Below are positions 29,036-38,829 of a stretch of 45,904 nucleotides of DNA, piece after piece. Made by a program: the position numbers and the translations under genes. This stretch comes from Tritrichomonas foetus (taxonomy: Eukaryota; Parabasalia; Tritrichomonadida; Tritrichomonadidae): assembly GCA_001839685.1 (NCBI GenBank), contig MLAK01000750.1, positions 1 through 45,904 of the forward strand, given 5' to 3'. Each line of letters begins with the position of its first letter. Positions within the stretch are counted from its first letter, which is position 1. The notes beneath the pieces were generated by a model. That model was given only the letters and a program-made list of their open reading frames with translations. It did no database searches and was not told where the DNA came from.

Positions 29036-29564
29036 GCTTAACCAGATGTATACAAACTAACTAGCTCTAGATGTAGAAGACTATTGAGAGATCTAAATGA
29101 ATAATTGTTGATATTATTGTCATCTAAAAANTATTTAATTGTAATCCTATTAATAATATATAAATATTATAATTTAAAAATCAAGATACAGAGAAAACCA
29201 AATCCAAAAAAAATTGTGAGAAAAAAATAAACCCCACAGAAATTTCTGAGAATTATTGAGATAAAAAGTGATTTTATAGCATTAATATCTTGATTATTTC
29301 TTATCATAAATCGTGCTTTTTATTATCATATGACCCTCCATCGAAAATTATAATGTTTTCCAAAATACAAAAATGAAGTATAAAAAAAATATTAATAATT
29401 TTGATATAAATAAAAAAAATTTAGGCATCAATGAGAAGATTACGAATGTTTTGCTATCTAAATGGCGAGTCATCAGAAAATTCACTTGGCATTGAGTCTG
29501 GAAAAAAACATATTGTATTCCATTTTTCTTGATTTGGTCTTTCAATCGTTGTATCTGGTTAAGC
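29036..29564 (-). mobile_element. Left copy of a TTAA-flanked repeat element
   Basis: The copy is bounded by GCTTAACCAGAT at 29036-29047 and ATCTGGTTAAGC at 29553-29564, exact inverted ends that include TTAA on both sides (29038-29041 and 29559-29562). The 15-mer CAGATGTATACAAAC at its left end recurs directly after its right end (29564-29578). On the minus strand it encodes a ~77-residue frame with QIKKNGIQYVFFQT, also encoded in the right copy. The protein is not recognised; it may be the start of a transposon-borne gene, since it degenerates into hydrophobic low-complexity sequence. Confidence 0.5.
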
Positions 29565-29674
29565 AGATGTATACAAACCAAATAGTCTTAACGTACGAAA
29601 TCACTAAAATGATCCTTATCATCAGTATTACTTAATACCATCAGTCAAAAATCAAAACCCAAATAACTAAAAGA

Positions 29675-29773
29675 ATGACGAAAATTTCCCTTATCGCAAA
29701 CTTCGCAAATGGCCGAATTCAAAAATATTTCGAAAATGATTCTGAAGAAGCTATTGTTTCAGTTTTCGGGTGA
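29675..29773 (+). pseudogene. Short coding-like frame in the inverted-repeat spacer
   Basis: An ATG-started frame of 32 codons begins MTKISLIANFANGRIQKYF and ends at TGA (29771-29773). Its composition is more gene-like than the surrounding AT-rich DNA. It could be the 5' remnant of a gene broken by the repeat insertions, or a tiny gene. No family is recognised. Confidence 0.25.
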
Positions 29774-29973
29774 TAAGTCTTTCAGTCAATTGTTAAATCT
29801 ATTTTTTATAGTTATGAGCCATATTTATTCATAGTTTTGAAATTTTGCAACAATTAAACCGAAAAAAGAGCGATTTTGGAGAAAGCCTAAAAAAAAATTG
29901 TGAGAAGCTTTTTTTCCAAGAATCACAAAGATTATAACACTGCTTCCCATAATTCTATTTACACTTCTTCTAT

Positions 29974-29993
29974 CGATTTTTAATTAAAAATCG
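29974..29993. repeat. 20-bp perfect palindrome
   Basis: CGATTTTTAATTAAAAATCG is its own reverse complement. A second palindrome, TTGAATTAATTCAA, lies at 30025-30038. Both are in the spacer between the inverted arms but not at its centre (about 29853). Confidence 0.8.
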
Positions 29994-30146
29994 CGAAAAT
30001 TTTGATAGTTTTAACTCAGTGATGTTGAATTAATTCAATTTCCATTTGACAAATAAGAATGTATTGAAATCTTTTCTGTCATAAAATTTTAGTATATGAA
30101 GAAAATAGACTGGCAGTCCTCAACAGCACATTCTCAAGCAGGTATA

Positions 30147-30663
30147 CAGATACAACGATTGAAAGACCAAATCAAGAAAAATGGAATCCAATATGTTTTT
30201 TTCCAGACTCGATGCCAAGTGACTTTTCTGATGACTCGCCATTTAGATAGCAAAACATTCGTAATCTTCTCATTGATGCCTAAATTTTTTTTATTTATAT
30301 CAAAATTATTAATATTTTTTTTATACTTCATTTTTGTATTTTGGAAAACATTATAATTTTCGATGGAGGGTCATATGATAATAAAAAGCACGATTTATGA
30401 TAAGAAATAATCAAGATATTAATGCTATAAAATCACTTTTTATCTCAATAATTCTCAGAAATTTCTGTGGGGTTTATTTTTTTCTCACAATTTTTTTTTT
30501 GGATTTGGTTTTCTCTGTATCTTGATTTTTAAATTATAATATTTATATATTATTAATAGGATTACAATTAAATAATTTTTAGATGACAATAATATCAACA
30601 ATTATTCATTTAGATCTCTCAATAGTCTTCTACATCTAGAGCTAGTTAGTTTGTATACATCTG
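30147..30663 (+). mobile_element. Right copy of the repeat element, inverted relative to the left
   Basis: The reverse complement of this stretch follows 29043-29557 almost base for base, from CAGATGTATACAAAC at its outer end to GTATCTG at its inner end. Sampled differences are few: for instance the encoded QTRCQVTF here is QTQCQVNF in the left copy. The TTAA ends of the left copy are missing: outside this arm the sequence reads ctgaagaa, and inside it reads ggtatacag. A plus-strand frame from 30096 (ATG) to 30356 reads through the arm and ends in a Phe/Leu/Ile-rich tail. The product is unrecognised. Confidence 0.55.
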
Positions 30664-30912
30664 AAGAATAACCATAATGACTATTCGAATAGGATTACTT
30701 ATTGGAAATTAAAATGTTCAAGTATACTGCTAGTTTTTACGAAATAGAAATGAAATGTATAAAATTATTCAAGTTTTATCTAATGCATTTTTTGACAATA
30801 ATCAATTGAAGAATAGTTTCATCAAAGTTCATCATTTCTTTGATCAAAAAAAAAATTAATCAAATTCATTGAAAAAAATACTTTTAACGCATTTTTGTAT
30901 CCATAATATTTT

Positions 30913-33900
30913 TTATTCAACACAAATTGGATGAAATACCACATTTCCATCATTTTTAACTACAACAATTACACCAGCTTCTTTCAAATAGTATAATCCA
31001 ACAACTGGTTTGTAGCATCGATAAAATGGATCTTCAATATTTAAATAAAATGCTTCAAATAAATGAAGCTTTCCTTGTTCACTAGAAGCAACAATATAAT
31101 CAAATGCTTTATTGGAGGAAATTGAGCACCATGTTGTGATTGGTGAAGAAAGTTCAGTTGATCGAATCAAGCGACCATTTATTGAATGTACAAACATGAA
31201 ATGTTGATCTTTTGAATTCGCAGATTTTGTGGTTTTAGTTGCATAGGTTACAATGAAACCCCAATTACTGGTAATCATTAGTTTTGTTGGCCTCATATCT
31301 TGTTCAAGTTGAATCACATTAATCTTACGTCCTTCGTAAATTGAGCAAACAACGATATTTCCGGAAAAAGTCCCACAAACAGCAACTTTAAATGGTTTAG
31401 AAATGGCACAACATGTTACTGAATCACCGTAGAATGGAATTGAGAAATTATTTCCTTTTCCAATAATATTCAATGTTGTATCATCAGAGACAGCTGCAAA
31501 GAAATTATCTGAAACTGTTATTGATGAAACGCGCATTAATTCTTGGTGGTAATAATCTTTCTCACCATCAGGAGACCATTTAATCATTGTTCCATTGTTT
31601 AATAAACCAATAACATCGCCTGTTTCTTTAATTGTTTCAATCGCAATAATTTTATTCTTGACTGGTGAATTTAAGTCACTTCCAATGGTGATATTATTTT
31701 CAGCAGTTGCACTGAGAGATAACTGTGCAAGTTGGTGCGGGGATGCCAATGAAAGAATAAGTTTATTTTTGTAGCATAAAGAAGCAATATGAATATCAGT
31801 GTATGGAAGTTGTGCAATTGTAACAGGAGGTGAAGGTTTTTTGGTGAGGATTTTTGCAGGATGTTCAGTTGTAAATATTTGTGGAGGGAATTGGCCAACA
31901 TGACACATTGCTGCTTCAATTTCGGCTCTTCGTCGAGGATCCTTCATCACTTGTGGTGTCCATGCAGTTTCATACATGTCTGGCATAAATAAGTTATTTG
32001 CTTCTTTTGCATTTTCACCACGTTGTTTGTATCCCCAAACAAGATCGATCCATTTATTAATTGAACTTGATGCAATGTCGCTTTCTAAGGCTTTACGGAA
32101 CATGTAAACACAATCTTCAGGTGATTTGGCCCATTTTGGAAGAATTACATCATCTACTTGAACACCTTTGGCTTTACCTAAATCATATTCATTGTCATTT
32201 CGTAAGAAATCAGGCAAAAAGTAGAACTCAGGAATTAATTCACGATAATCATTCATATGTTGAGTAACTAAATTATAAGAATCAGGGATTGATGAAAACA
32301 AACGTGAAGGATGATCAAATTTTCCACTTTGCATATCAATGTGTAAAGTTGTGAATGGTTCCATTCTAAAGAGCCAAAGATATAAAGAAAGTGGACAAAT
32401 TGCAAATGAACTATACATATATGGAGAATTATTAAACATCATCATATCCTTCATTCTCTGAGTCAAATCTTTAAAGCGTGCATCACCAATTGCGCCAATT
32501 GGCTTTGATAGATCTCGAAATGATGCAGGATTGTTCAAATCAAGTGTTTCACTTGTATAGTCGCTGATGACCCAAGGGAAAAATGGATATTGTGAACTAT
32601 CATTGAAACTTCTTCCTGAAATGATGTTTAGAGACATTAAATACTCGAAATTCGATATTAATCCTTTTCGCCAACGTTCAGTAATTCCTGAGGCAGCCAA
32701 AAATGCAGCTGGTTCTTCTTTTTGAACATAAACTGTTTCAGGGAATACAAGTCTTTGAACAATTTGTTGGGAACGGTATTGTGGGAAATTAACAAAATAA
32801 GATTCGCCAGTAACCATGAAAATTTCAATTGCGGTTTTAATATGGAATCTTCTTCGAAGAAGAATCTTTTCTATTGAACTTGCTGGTAAAATATATGTCT
32901 TCTTAGTTGCATTAATGTTAATATGAATAGCATTTGAAAATATAACAAATGTACCATTTTTAACTCCTTTCATTCTAATTAATTCACAATCGTAAGAAGA
33001 TCTCTTTTTCTTTTTAGAAACGCGTTGTTGTTCTCCTTCATCACCTTCAGATTTCTTTTCATCAATATCTACAGTGGTTGGAATTTCCAGGAGTTCTGGC
33101 GGGGCATTCTTTTGATACTCCTCTTCAAGTTTTTGTTTATAATCTTCAAGCATTTTTGTAGCAGAGATTGCATTTCCTGCATCACGAGCGATAGAAGATT
33201 CAACATGGTTGGTGTATTTCCTATTTCGTTTTAGTTTCATTGGACAATAGAACTTACAGAATGTGATATCTCTCTTCCATCGAGTTTTATCACGTTTTCC
33301 GGAAAGTTTAGCAGGATCCCAAGGACCGCCGTTAACTACAACGTTACTCCAAATTCGATACCAGAATTTAGAATTCCGTTCATCATGACTTCTAATGACT
33401 TCTGTTGCCAAGTTAATGTCATTTTCAAATTCAGCATTTCTTATTTCTTGCTGTTGTACAAGGAATAAATTATTCGCAGATTGTTGTGAAAATGTTTTCA
33501 TTCCACGATGAGTTGTAAGGTTTGAAGTAGCAATTGAAGTATCAAAGAATTTAGTTGGAAGGCTTTCAAAGACCTGCATTGCACCATTAAATGCATCTTC
33601 AAGTTGGGTTTGAATCAATATTTCTTTCTTAAGCTCGGAAGCTTTTGCAACAAGAAACTGTGATTCAATTAAATGATTATCACAATCTTCTTTCACCAAA
33701 TTCATGCCAGCAAGCCAGTTATTTACAAAATCTGGGCAAGAATGCATCAAAAATCCAGCAACGACAAATCCAAATCCCATCAAATCATTGCATGCTTCAT
33801 TTTGTGACATTCTAAGCTTCATTATTAATTTGAGAGAAAGTTGTGCTAATTCTTCATCTCTCCATTTTGCATTTGAATCAACCCTCAATCCAAAGGCATG

Positions 33901-36900
33901 ATCATATTGTTCCAAAGTCAAATTAAGAATATCAATTTGGTGCAAAGCTCGCATTCTAACACTTTTTCTTCGTTCACGTTTTTCTGGTTCTTCATAGAAT
34001 GGAGATGTTTCATAGAGTTTTTCAAGTGGATGAAATCGCTTTGCTTTTACACGACGATAGAAAATATGCTGTTTCAAAAGGCCAAAGAGAGTCTGAATTG
34101 TTTCGGTGGAATTCAGCATTGTATCTGAACCAAGAACAAGTTTGCATGTAACTTTAAGCATGTAGAATTTATCACTGTCGCATGGAATTCTAAGTGCTTG
34201 AGTGACAATTTCAATCATATCACTCAAACTTTGCCATTGTTTTGTTGAACATTGAACTAAATAAGAGAAAATTTCCATCTTTTTCTGACCGTCATCTAGG
34301 GTTATTGCCTCGGCAACAGCCCAAAGTGCCCAATATGGACTAACGACGAAGCTTTGCGATGGTTGTGATTGTTCAAAGACTTTTAAGGTAACAAGTCTAT
34401 AGCCGATATAGGTAACTAATGGGAAAAGGAGTGGTGTATTGCAAAGCATGATTTTTTGGAGGTCATCTAGCATATTATATGAAAGTTTCCTCATTTCAAT
34501 ATCTTTCATAACAGCATCAATGTGTTGTACAAGAGTTAAATCTGAAGAATTAACCTTTGAATGTACAGAATAAATTACATTAAAAACAGCAGTTACAACT
34601 TGATCATTTTGACAATGTAATAAATTAGAAACACGTGATAATGTTGGTATTGTATTGGATAAATTAGTAAGTGGATAATGTGGTGCCATTGCAAGACCAT
34701 TCATGAATAATAAAAGATCCAATTGTTGTTTATCATCTTCAAGTGTTGTAATATGTTCCATTAATGCCGAAAAATCTTCATTTCTAAATTTAATTTCACT
34801 AATGTCATACATAATGCTATATGTCATTGATCTACATTCACTAACATTGATATCTTTGTTTCTGGGTCGGCTACTTCCTGGCTCACAACGAATTTTTGAC
34901 TTTTCAATTGGATCATACCAATAATAAATGCGAAGAATATCGAGTAAATAAGAGAATGGGAAGAATTCTATAAATAAATCTTGATACTTCGGGAAAATAA
35001 CTTTTTTATAATGTGTTAAAATCTTTTTCTGGTCTTCGGGTGAAGCAACAATCCATAAATCAAAATTCATGATGATTTGTGTGAACAATTCATTCCGAAC
35101 ATTTTTTAGAACTAAAGTATCCATAATATTATAAAATTCTGAATAAAGCTGGAAAGAAATTTGCTCGGGTGAAGAAGAGCAAAGAAGATGAGCAATAATT
35201 GAAAAACCGTTCACTTGACCAAAGTCATATTGTTCAAGTTCGCCTGCAAAAAGTGCTGCTTTGAAAATTGAAACTACATCGAGAACACTGAATTTAGATT
35301 TTTCACCATTTTTCAAAGGAAGGTCCAATTGTGCGAATAAGGGAAGTAAAACTTCGATTTTGAAGAATCTGAATAAAACATCTGTAAAAGTTCGATTTTC
35401 AGAGTTAATTGAATAGCCAGTCAGAGTTCTCATGTTTTCTTGCGTAAAATAAAATAATGGCTTATGTTTAATTTGAACACTTCGTGGACCTAAGTTAAAG
35501 ATTTGCTTAATGAATTGTGAATCAAATGAATCAAATAGTCCAAAATTGCCAAGTTGAACACGAGTGTTTGTTTTTTCACCAATTTTGGCAGATGGAACAC
35601 CGATTGGGAATTTTATCACTAAATTTGCTTTCCAAACCTCTTCAGCATCCAAGAAAATGGTAGCAACACCATTTTGGTAAGAAAAGGCAACAAACTTCCA
35701 ATGTTTTTTCGGAATATTTAATGATGTGGAATTACCATCAATTGTAATAACATCTTTTTTCATTCCAAGCGTGAAAAATGGTCTTTCATCGCCATTCAAT
35801 AACGTGAAGATATGAGTTTCCTCGCCTGAATCATAAAAAATCCAAAATGTAAAAGTCATTCCTTTTTCTAAAGATGCTTTTGATGAAACAATTGGTAGAA
35901 TCCTTTTACAATTCAATGGTAGAATTAAAGAAGGTGATTCTTGTGCTCTATTTAAAATGTATAATAATGGTTTTAATAATTTATCATGAAGTTTTGAACT
36001 ATATCGATTTTCGACTGGTATGAAAAGAGATATGAAACGTTGAACAACAGCAGGTGAAGAAATAGCACCTGCAATTGTTGCAAGAATCATTAAAATTCCA
36101 GAAATTCGTGGATCATCTGAATCTCGATTTTCTAACAAAAAGTCTAGAAGAGCTAAATCGAAATGGCATTTATGACAAATTCCACAATTCTGAATCGATG
36201 AGCAAACTAATTGGTAAGCTGTATCAACAATATCTACTTCAGTATTATTGAAAAAGACTCTAAACATAATATTTAGCATATCTCCGTTCTTAATTTTAAA
36301 TATTGGTGTGAAATCGTTCAAATTTTCAGACGCAAGTAAGCATAAGCAGGCATTGAAATCTTGTACAGTTAAGTTAGTGAATTTCTTAAGTGGTGCTTCT
36401 AAGGCTTTAACACTTGAATTTGGTAATCTTTGTGTACTTTTTGAAATGTTTGTGAAAAATGAAAGAATTTGTAAAATCACAGAATGTGATAATTCTGATT
36501 CATCAAAATACTGAAGAGAATCATGAAGAACATCACAAAGATCAAGTAATAATTCTGGTTTTATGTTTTTAGAAGTAAGTGTTGATAAAATATCAGAAAT
36601 CATATTCAAGCCTCTTTTATTAGGAAGTGCATTATAAATTTGTTCAATTACTTGGCAAAGTTGGTTCAATAAAATATCATATTGTTGAGTTGTTAATTCG
36701 CAACTGATGTAAATTTTAAGCTGTGACAAAATAAATGGTCTAATCTTTTCTTCAAAAAGATGCGAAAGAAAGAAAGATAAAAATAAAACATCACTTAAAA
36801 ATGAATAAACAAAAGAGGTTCGAATAAAAATTCGGAAAATTAATCGAAAAACAGACAATCGAGCATTTTCAATTACAGGAACAGAAATTTCTTTGTTGAA

Positions 36901-38382
36901 TTCAGCAGATTGAAGTTGTAAAGCAATTAAACGAATTGTTCGAATCATCCATGTTTTATTCATAATTAAGGTAGATATTTTATCTAAATTCAAATTACAT
37001 AATTCGACCAACTCTGTTAATAATTTTGGATATTTCACGTTACTCAACAAAATTTTATCTAAAGGAGGATCAGCAATCTTTAAAATTGAATTTAAGCCAT
37101 AAAATCTAATCGAAAAGAAAACTTGTGAATTTTCTAAAGTTTCATCAAAAATGGAAATTGTTGGTTCAAATAGAATTTGTGGGAACCGAATGTTACAAAT
37201 TGGAAGATTTTCAGTAATTCGAATCCAGTATAAAATCATCATACCTAAATAATCATATTTATAAGGTGTTGAACTTTTTACATCTACTAAATCTGTTAAT
37301 GCATCTAAAAACAGTTGGGCTTCTTCGTGGCCATCATTAATAACTTTAACAATCATATCAATTAATGAATAAAACTTTGGATTACATAATCCAACGACTG
37401 ACGGTGAAGGAAGTGGAGGTGCTGAACTTGCATCAAAGCCATCATTGAAGGATTCGACTTCAAAAAATCGAAAATGACATTCTGGACTCGGCGATGGTGA
37501 AAAAGTTTCGAATTCACATGGATTAGGAGGTTTGATAAATGGTTCAGTATTTTCTTCAATTAATTGAGGTAATTTTGAAGGGAGGTCGAGGAAAAAAGTA
37601 TTTACTTGATCATGATCGAGAAACGGTCTCATGTTTTGCATAATAATTAAAGCAAATTCATTAACAGCTGATAAATAAGGTCGAATTACTTCAAACAAAA
37701 AGTCAATGGTTGTTTGAGAAAATGATTTTGAATGTTCTGAAAGCAAAAGTGACAAAAGTGAAGAAAGTCGAGCAGCATCTGAAGTTTGTGAGTATCCACT
37801 ATCATCAATAACACGTTTAAGAAGCATTGGAAGGAAAGAATAGATATTTGGATCAACATCATTATGTGTCATTAAAAAATCTGATAAAGGTCCAAAAATT
37901 GTCAAAAATAATCCATGAGAATAATTGTCCATCATTATACTGAAGATATCGCAGATTGCTGATGACACAATAGCTTGTAATTGATTATTCGGAAAAACGA
38001 TTAATGATTTGAAAAGAACCGTGATATATTCAATGCTGAAAGTAGCTTCAAATTGCAAAATAAAGGCGATGTATTGATAAAGCGAAAAAGTTTCTAAATG
38101 ATGAATAATTGCGACATCCAAATTTGGAGTGTTTAAAAGGGTAAGCATGCTGCCGAGCCTTATTGGATCAAAATGCATCGGCAGTTCGTATTTCCCGAAA
38201 AGATCGTTAACTAAAGTTGCTTTGGTTTTATTTTTGCTGATTTCTTTTAATTGTCGCTTCGAAAATGCTTTGAAAGAGAATCGTTGGAAATCTTGTAGAT
38301 TCGATTTGCGTTTATTTAGTTCTTTTTCGGAGCATAATGGCTGAATTGCCAGGATTTCGAAAACAGTCTCCAATCTTTCCAT
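30913..38382 (-). CDS. BEACH-WD40 domain protein (LvsA/WDFY3/neurobeachin class)
   Basis: The 2489-residue product begins at an ATG with a TCATT initiator-like motif about 36 nt upstream. Domains in order: a long helical HEAT/armadillo-like N-terminal region to about 820; a concanavalin-like/LamG sandwich at about 825-930 (MTFTFWIFYDSGEETHIFTL and HWKFVAFSY with LDAEEVW); more helical repeats; a linker at about 1670-1735 (WSNVVVNGGPW and MKLKRNRKY); a PH-like BEACH-associated domain at about 1796-1882; the BEACH domain at about 1900-2165 with WRKGLISNFEYLM, YPFFPWVISDY, DLSKPIGA, RELIPEFYFLPDFL and WIDLVWGYKQRG; and a C-terminal WD40-like propeller from about 2195. The order is that of BEACH proteins that scaffold membrane traffic, lysosome fusion, autophagy or phagocytosis. 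No FYVE domain is seen. The stop codon overlaps TAAA. Confidence 0.95.
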   Translation of the reverse strand: MERLETVFEILAIQPLCSEKELNKRKSNLQDFQRFSFKAFSKRQLKEISKNKTKATLVNDLFGKYELPMHFDPIRLGSMLTLLNTPNLDVAIIHHLETFSLYQYIAFILQFEATFSIEYITVLFKSLIVFPNNQLQAIVSSAICDIFSIMMDNYSHGLFLTIFGPLSDFLMTHNDVDPNIYSFLPMLLKRVIDDSGYSQTSDAARLSSLLSLLLSEHSKSFSQTTIDFLFEVIRPYLSAVNEFALIIMQNMRPFLDHDQVNTFFLDLPSKLPQLIEENTEPFIKPPNPCEFETFSPSPSPECHFRFFEVESFNDGFDASSAPPLPSPSVVGLCNPKFYSLIDMIVKVINDGHEEAQLFLDALTDLVDVKSSTPYKYDYLGMMILYWIRITENLPICNIRFPQILFEPTISIFDETLENSQVFFSIRFYGLNSILKIADPPLDKILLSNVKYPKLLTELVELCNLNLDKISTLIMNKTWMIRTIRLIALQLQSAEFNKEISVPVIENARLSVFRLIFRIFIRTSFVYSFLSDVLFLSFFLSHLFEEKIRPFILSQLKIYISCELTTQQYDILLNQLCQVIEQIYNALPNKRGLNMISDILSTLTSKNIKPELLLDLCDVLHDSLQYFDESELSHSVILQILSFFTNISKSTQRLPNSSVKALEAPLKKFTNLTVQDFNACLCLLASENLNDFTPIFKIKNGDMLNIMFRVFFNNTEVDIVDTAYQLVCSSIQNCGICHKCHFDLALLDFLLENRDSDDPRISGILMILATIAGAISSPAVVQRFISLFIPVENRYSSKLHDKLLKPLLYILNRAQESPSLILPLNCKRILPIVSSKASLEKGMTFTFWIFYDSGEETHIFTLLNGDERPFFTLGMKKDVITIDGNSTSLNIPKKHWKFVAFSYQNGVATIFLDAEEVWKANLVIKFPIGVPSAKIGEKTNTRVQLGNFGLFDSFDSQFIKQIFNLGPRSVQIKHKPLFYFTQENMRTLTGYSINSENRTFTDVLFRFFKIEVLLPLFAQLDLPLKNGEKSKFSVLDVVSIFKAALFAGELEQYDFGQVNGFSIIAHLLCSSSPEQISFQLYSEFYNIMDTLVLKNVRNELFTQIIMNFDLWIVASPEDQKKILTHYKKVIFPKYQDLFIEFFPFSYLLDILRIYYWYDPIEKSKIRCEPGSSRPRNKDINVSECRSMTYSIMYDISEIKFRNEDFSALMEHITTLEDDKQQLDLLLFMNGLAMAPHYPLTNLSNTIPTLSRVSNLLHCQNDQVVTAVFNVIYSVHSKVNSSDLTLVQHIDAVMKDIEMRKLSYNMLDDLQKIMLCNTPLLFPLVTYIGYRLVTLKVFEQSQPSQSFVVSPYWALWAVAEAITLDDGQKKMEIFSYLVQCSTKQWQSLSDMIEIVTQALRIPCDSDKFYMLKVTCKLVLGSDTMLNSTETIQTLFGLLKQHIFYRRVKAKRFHPLEKLYETSPFYEEPEKRERRKSVRMRALHQIDILNLTLEQYDHAFGLRVDSNAKWRDEELAQLSLKLIMKLRMSQNEACNDLMGFGFVVAGFLMHSCPDFVNNWLAGMNLVKEDCDNHLIESQFLVAKASELKKEILIQTQLEDAFNGAMQVFESLPTKFFDTSIATSNLTTHRGMKTFSQQSANNLFLVQQQEIRNAEFENDINLATEVIRSHDERNSKFWYRIWSNVVVNGGPWDPAKLSGKRDKTRWKRDITFCKFYCPMKLKRNRKYTNHVESSIARDAGNAISATKMLEDYKQKLEEEYQKNAPPELLEIPTTVDIDEKKSEGDEGEQQRVSKKKKRSSYDCELIRMKGVKNGTFVIFSNAIHININATKKTYILPASSIEKILLRRRFHIKTAIEIFMVTGESYFVNFPQYRSQQIVQRLVFPETVYVQKEEPAAFLAASGITERWRKGLISNFEYLMSLNIISGRSFNDSSQYPFFPWVISDYTSETLDLNNPASFRDLSKPIGAIGDARFKDLTQRMKDMMMFNNSPYMYSSFAICPLSLYLWLFRMEPFTTLHIDMQSGKFDHPSRLFSSIPDSYNLVTQHMNDYRELIPEFYFLPDFLRNDNEYDLGKAKGVQVDDVILPKWAKSPEDCVYMFRKALESDIASSSINKWIDLVWGYKQRGENAKEANNLFMPDMYETAWTPQVMKDPRRRAEIEAAMCHVGQFPPQIFTTEHPAKILTKKPSPPVTIAQLPYTDIHIASLCYKNKLILSLASPHQLAQLSLSATAENNITIGSDLNSPVKNKIIAIETIKETGDVIGLLNNGTMIKWSPDGEKDYYHQELMRVSSITVSDNFFAAVSDDTTLNIIGKGNNFSIPFYGDSVTCCAISKPFKVAVCGTFSGNIVVCSIYEGRKINVIQLEQDMRPTKLMITSNWGFIVTYATKTTKSANSKDQHFMFVHSINGRLIRSTELSSPITTWCSISSNKAFDYIVASSEQGKLHLFEAFYLNIEDPFYRCYKPVVGLYYLKEAGVIVVVKNDGNVVFHPICVE

Positions 38383-38829
38383 TGATTTTTCTTATTCACT
38401 TCGAATTCACCTTTTTGAATGAAAAATTTGATAATTGTTTCACTTTTTCTTTTAGTAATTGAATATTGAATGATCTGTAGTTCACCATTTTGTGGATTTT
38501 TCAATAATGATATTTGACCATTGTGATTTTTTTCAGGTGATTTCTTTCATTTTGAATTGAATTAACCAAATTCCTCTCTATCAAAAATCAACAATAAAAC
38601 TTTTTATATTGTCTATCGTCATTTATAATTGAGATCAAAAAATAAATTTATACAAGTGTATACATTGTTTTTTGCATTATAGAATAGAATTCTATAATTA
38701 TTGCCTTAATTTTATTTTTTTATATTATTATAAGTCAGAAACAACATTGTACCCAATTTCGTGGTACTTGACTAACGTTTGTATCGTCCAACTGGTTTGA
38801 TAAAGCATTCAATTTTTTTACTTTTCATC
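38383..38829. promoter_or_regulatory. Divergent promoter region between BEACH and BTB genes
   Basis: These 447 bases separate two start codons facing away from each other. On the minus strand TCATT at 38422-38418 fits a trichomonad initiator for the BEACH gene. On the plus strand TTTTCATC abuts the BTB ATG. Otherwise AT-rich with no repeats recognised. Confidence 0.4.

Larger units (their letters stand above)
28418..30912. other. Repeat island between the giant and BEACH genes
   Basis: About 2.5 kb with no complete gene. It holds two ~515-bp inverted arms (29043-29557 and 30147-30663), a spacer with two perfect palindromes and one short coding-like frame, and AT-rich flanks. One ambiguous base (29131) lies in the left arm; the right arm has T there. 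Confidence 0.7.

Noticed and set aside
30096..30356. A complete small gene in the right inverted arm
   Set aside because: It is kept only as part of the repeat element: the C-terminal half is low-complexity hydrophobic sequence and the two copies begin differently.
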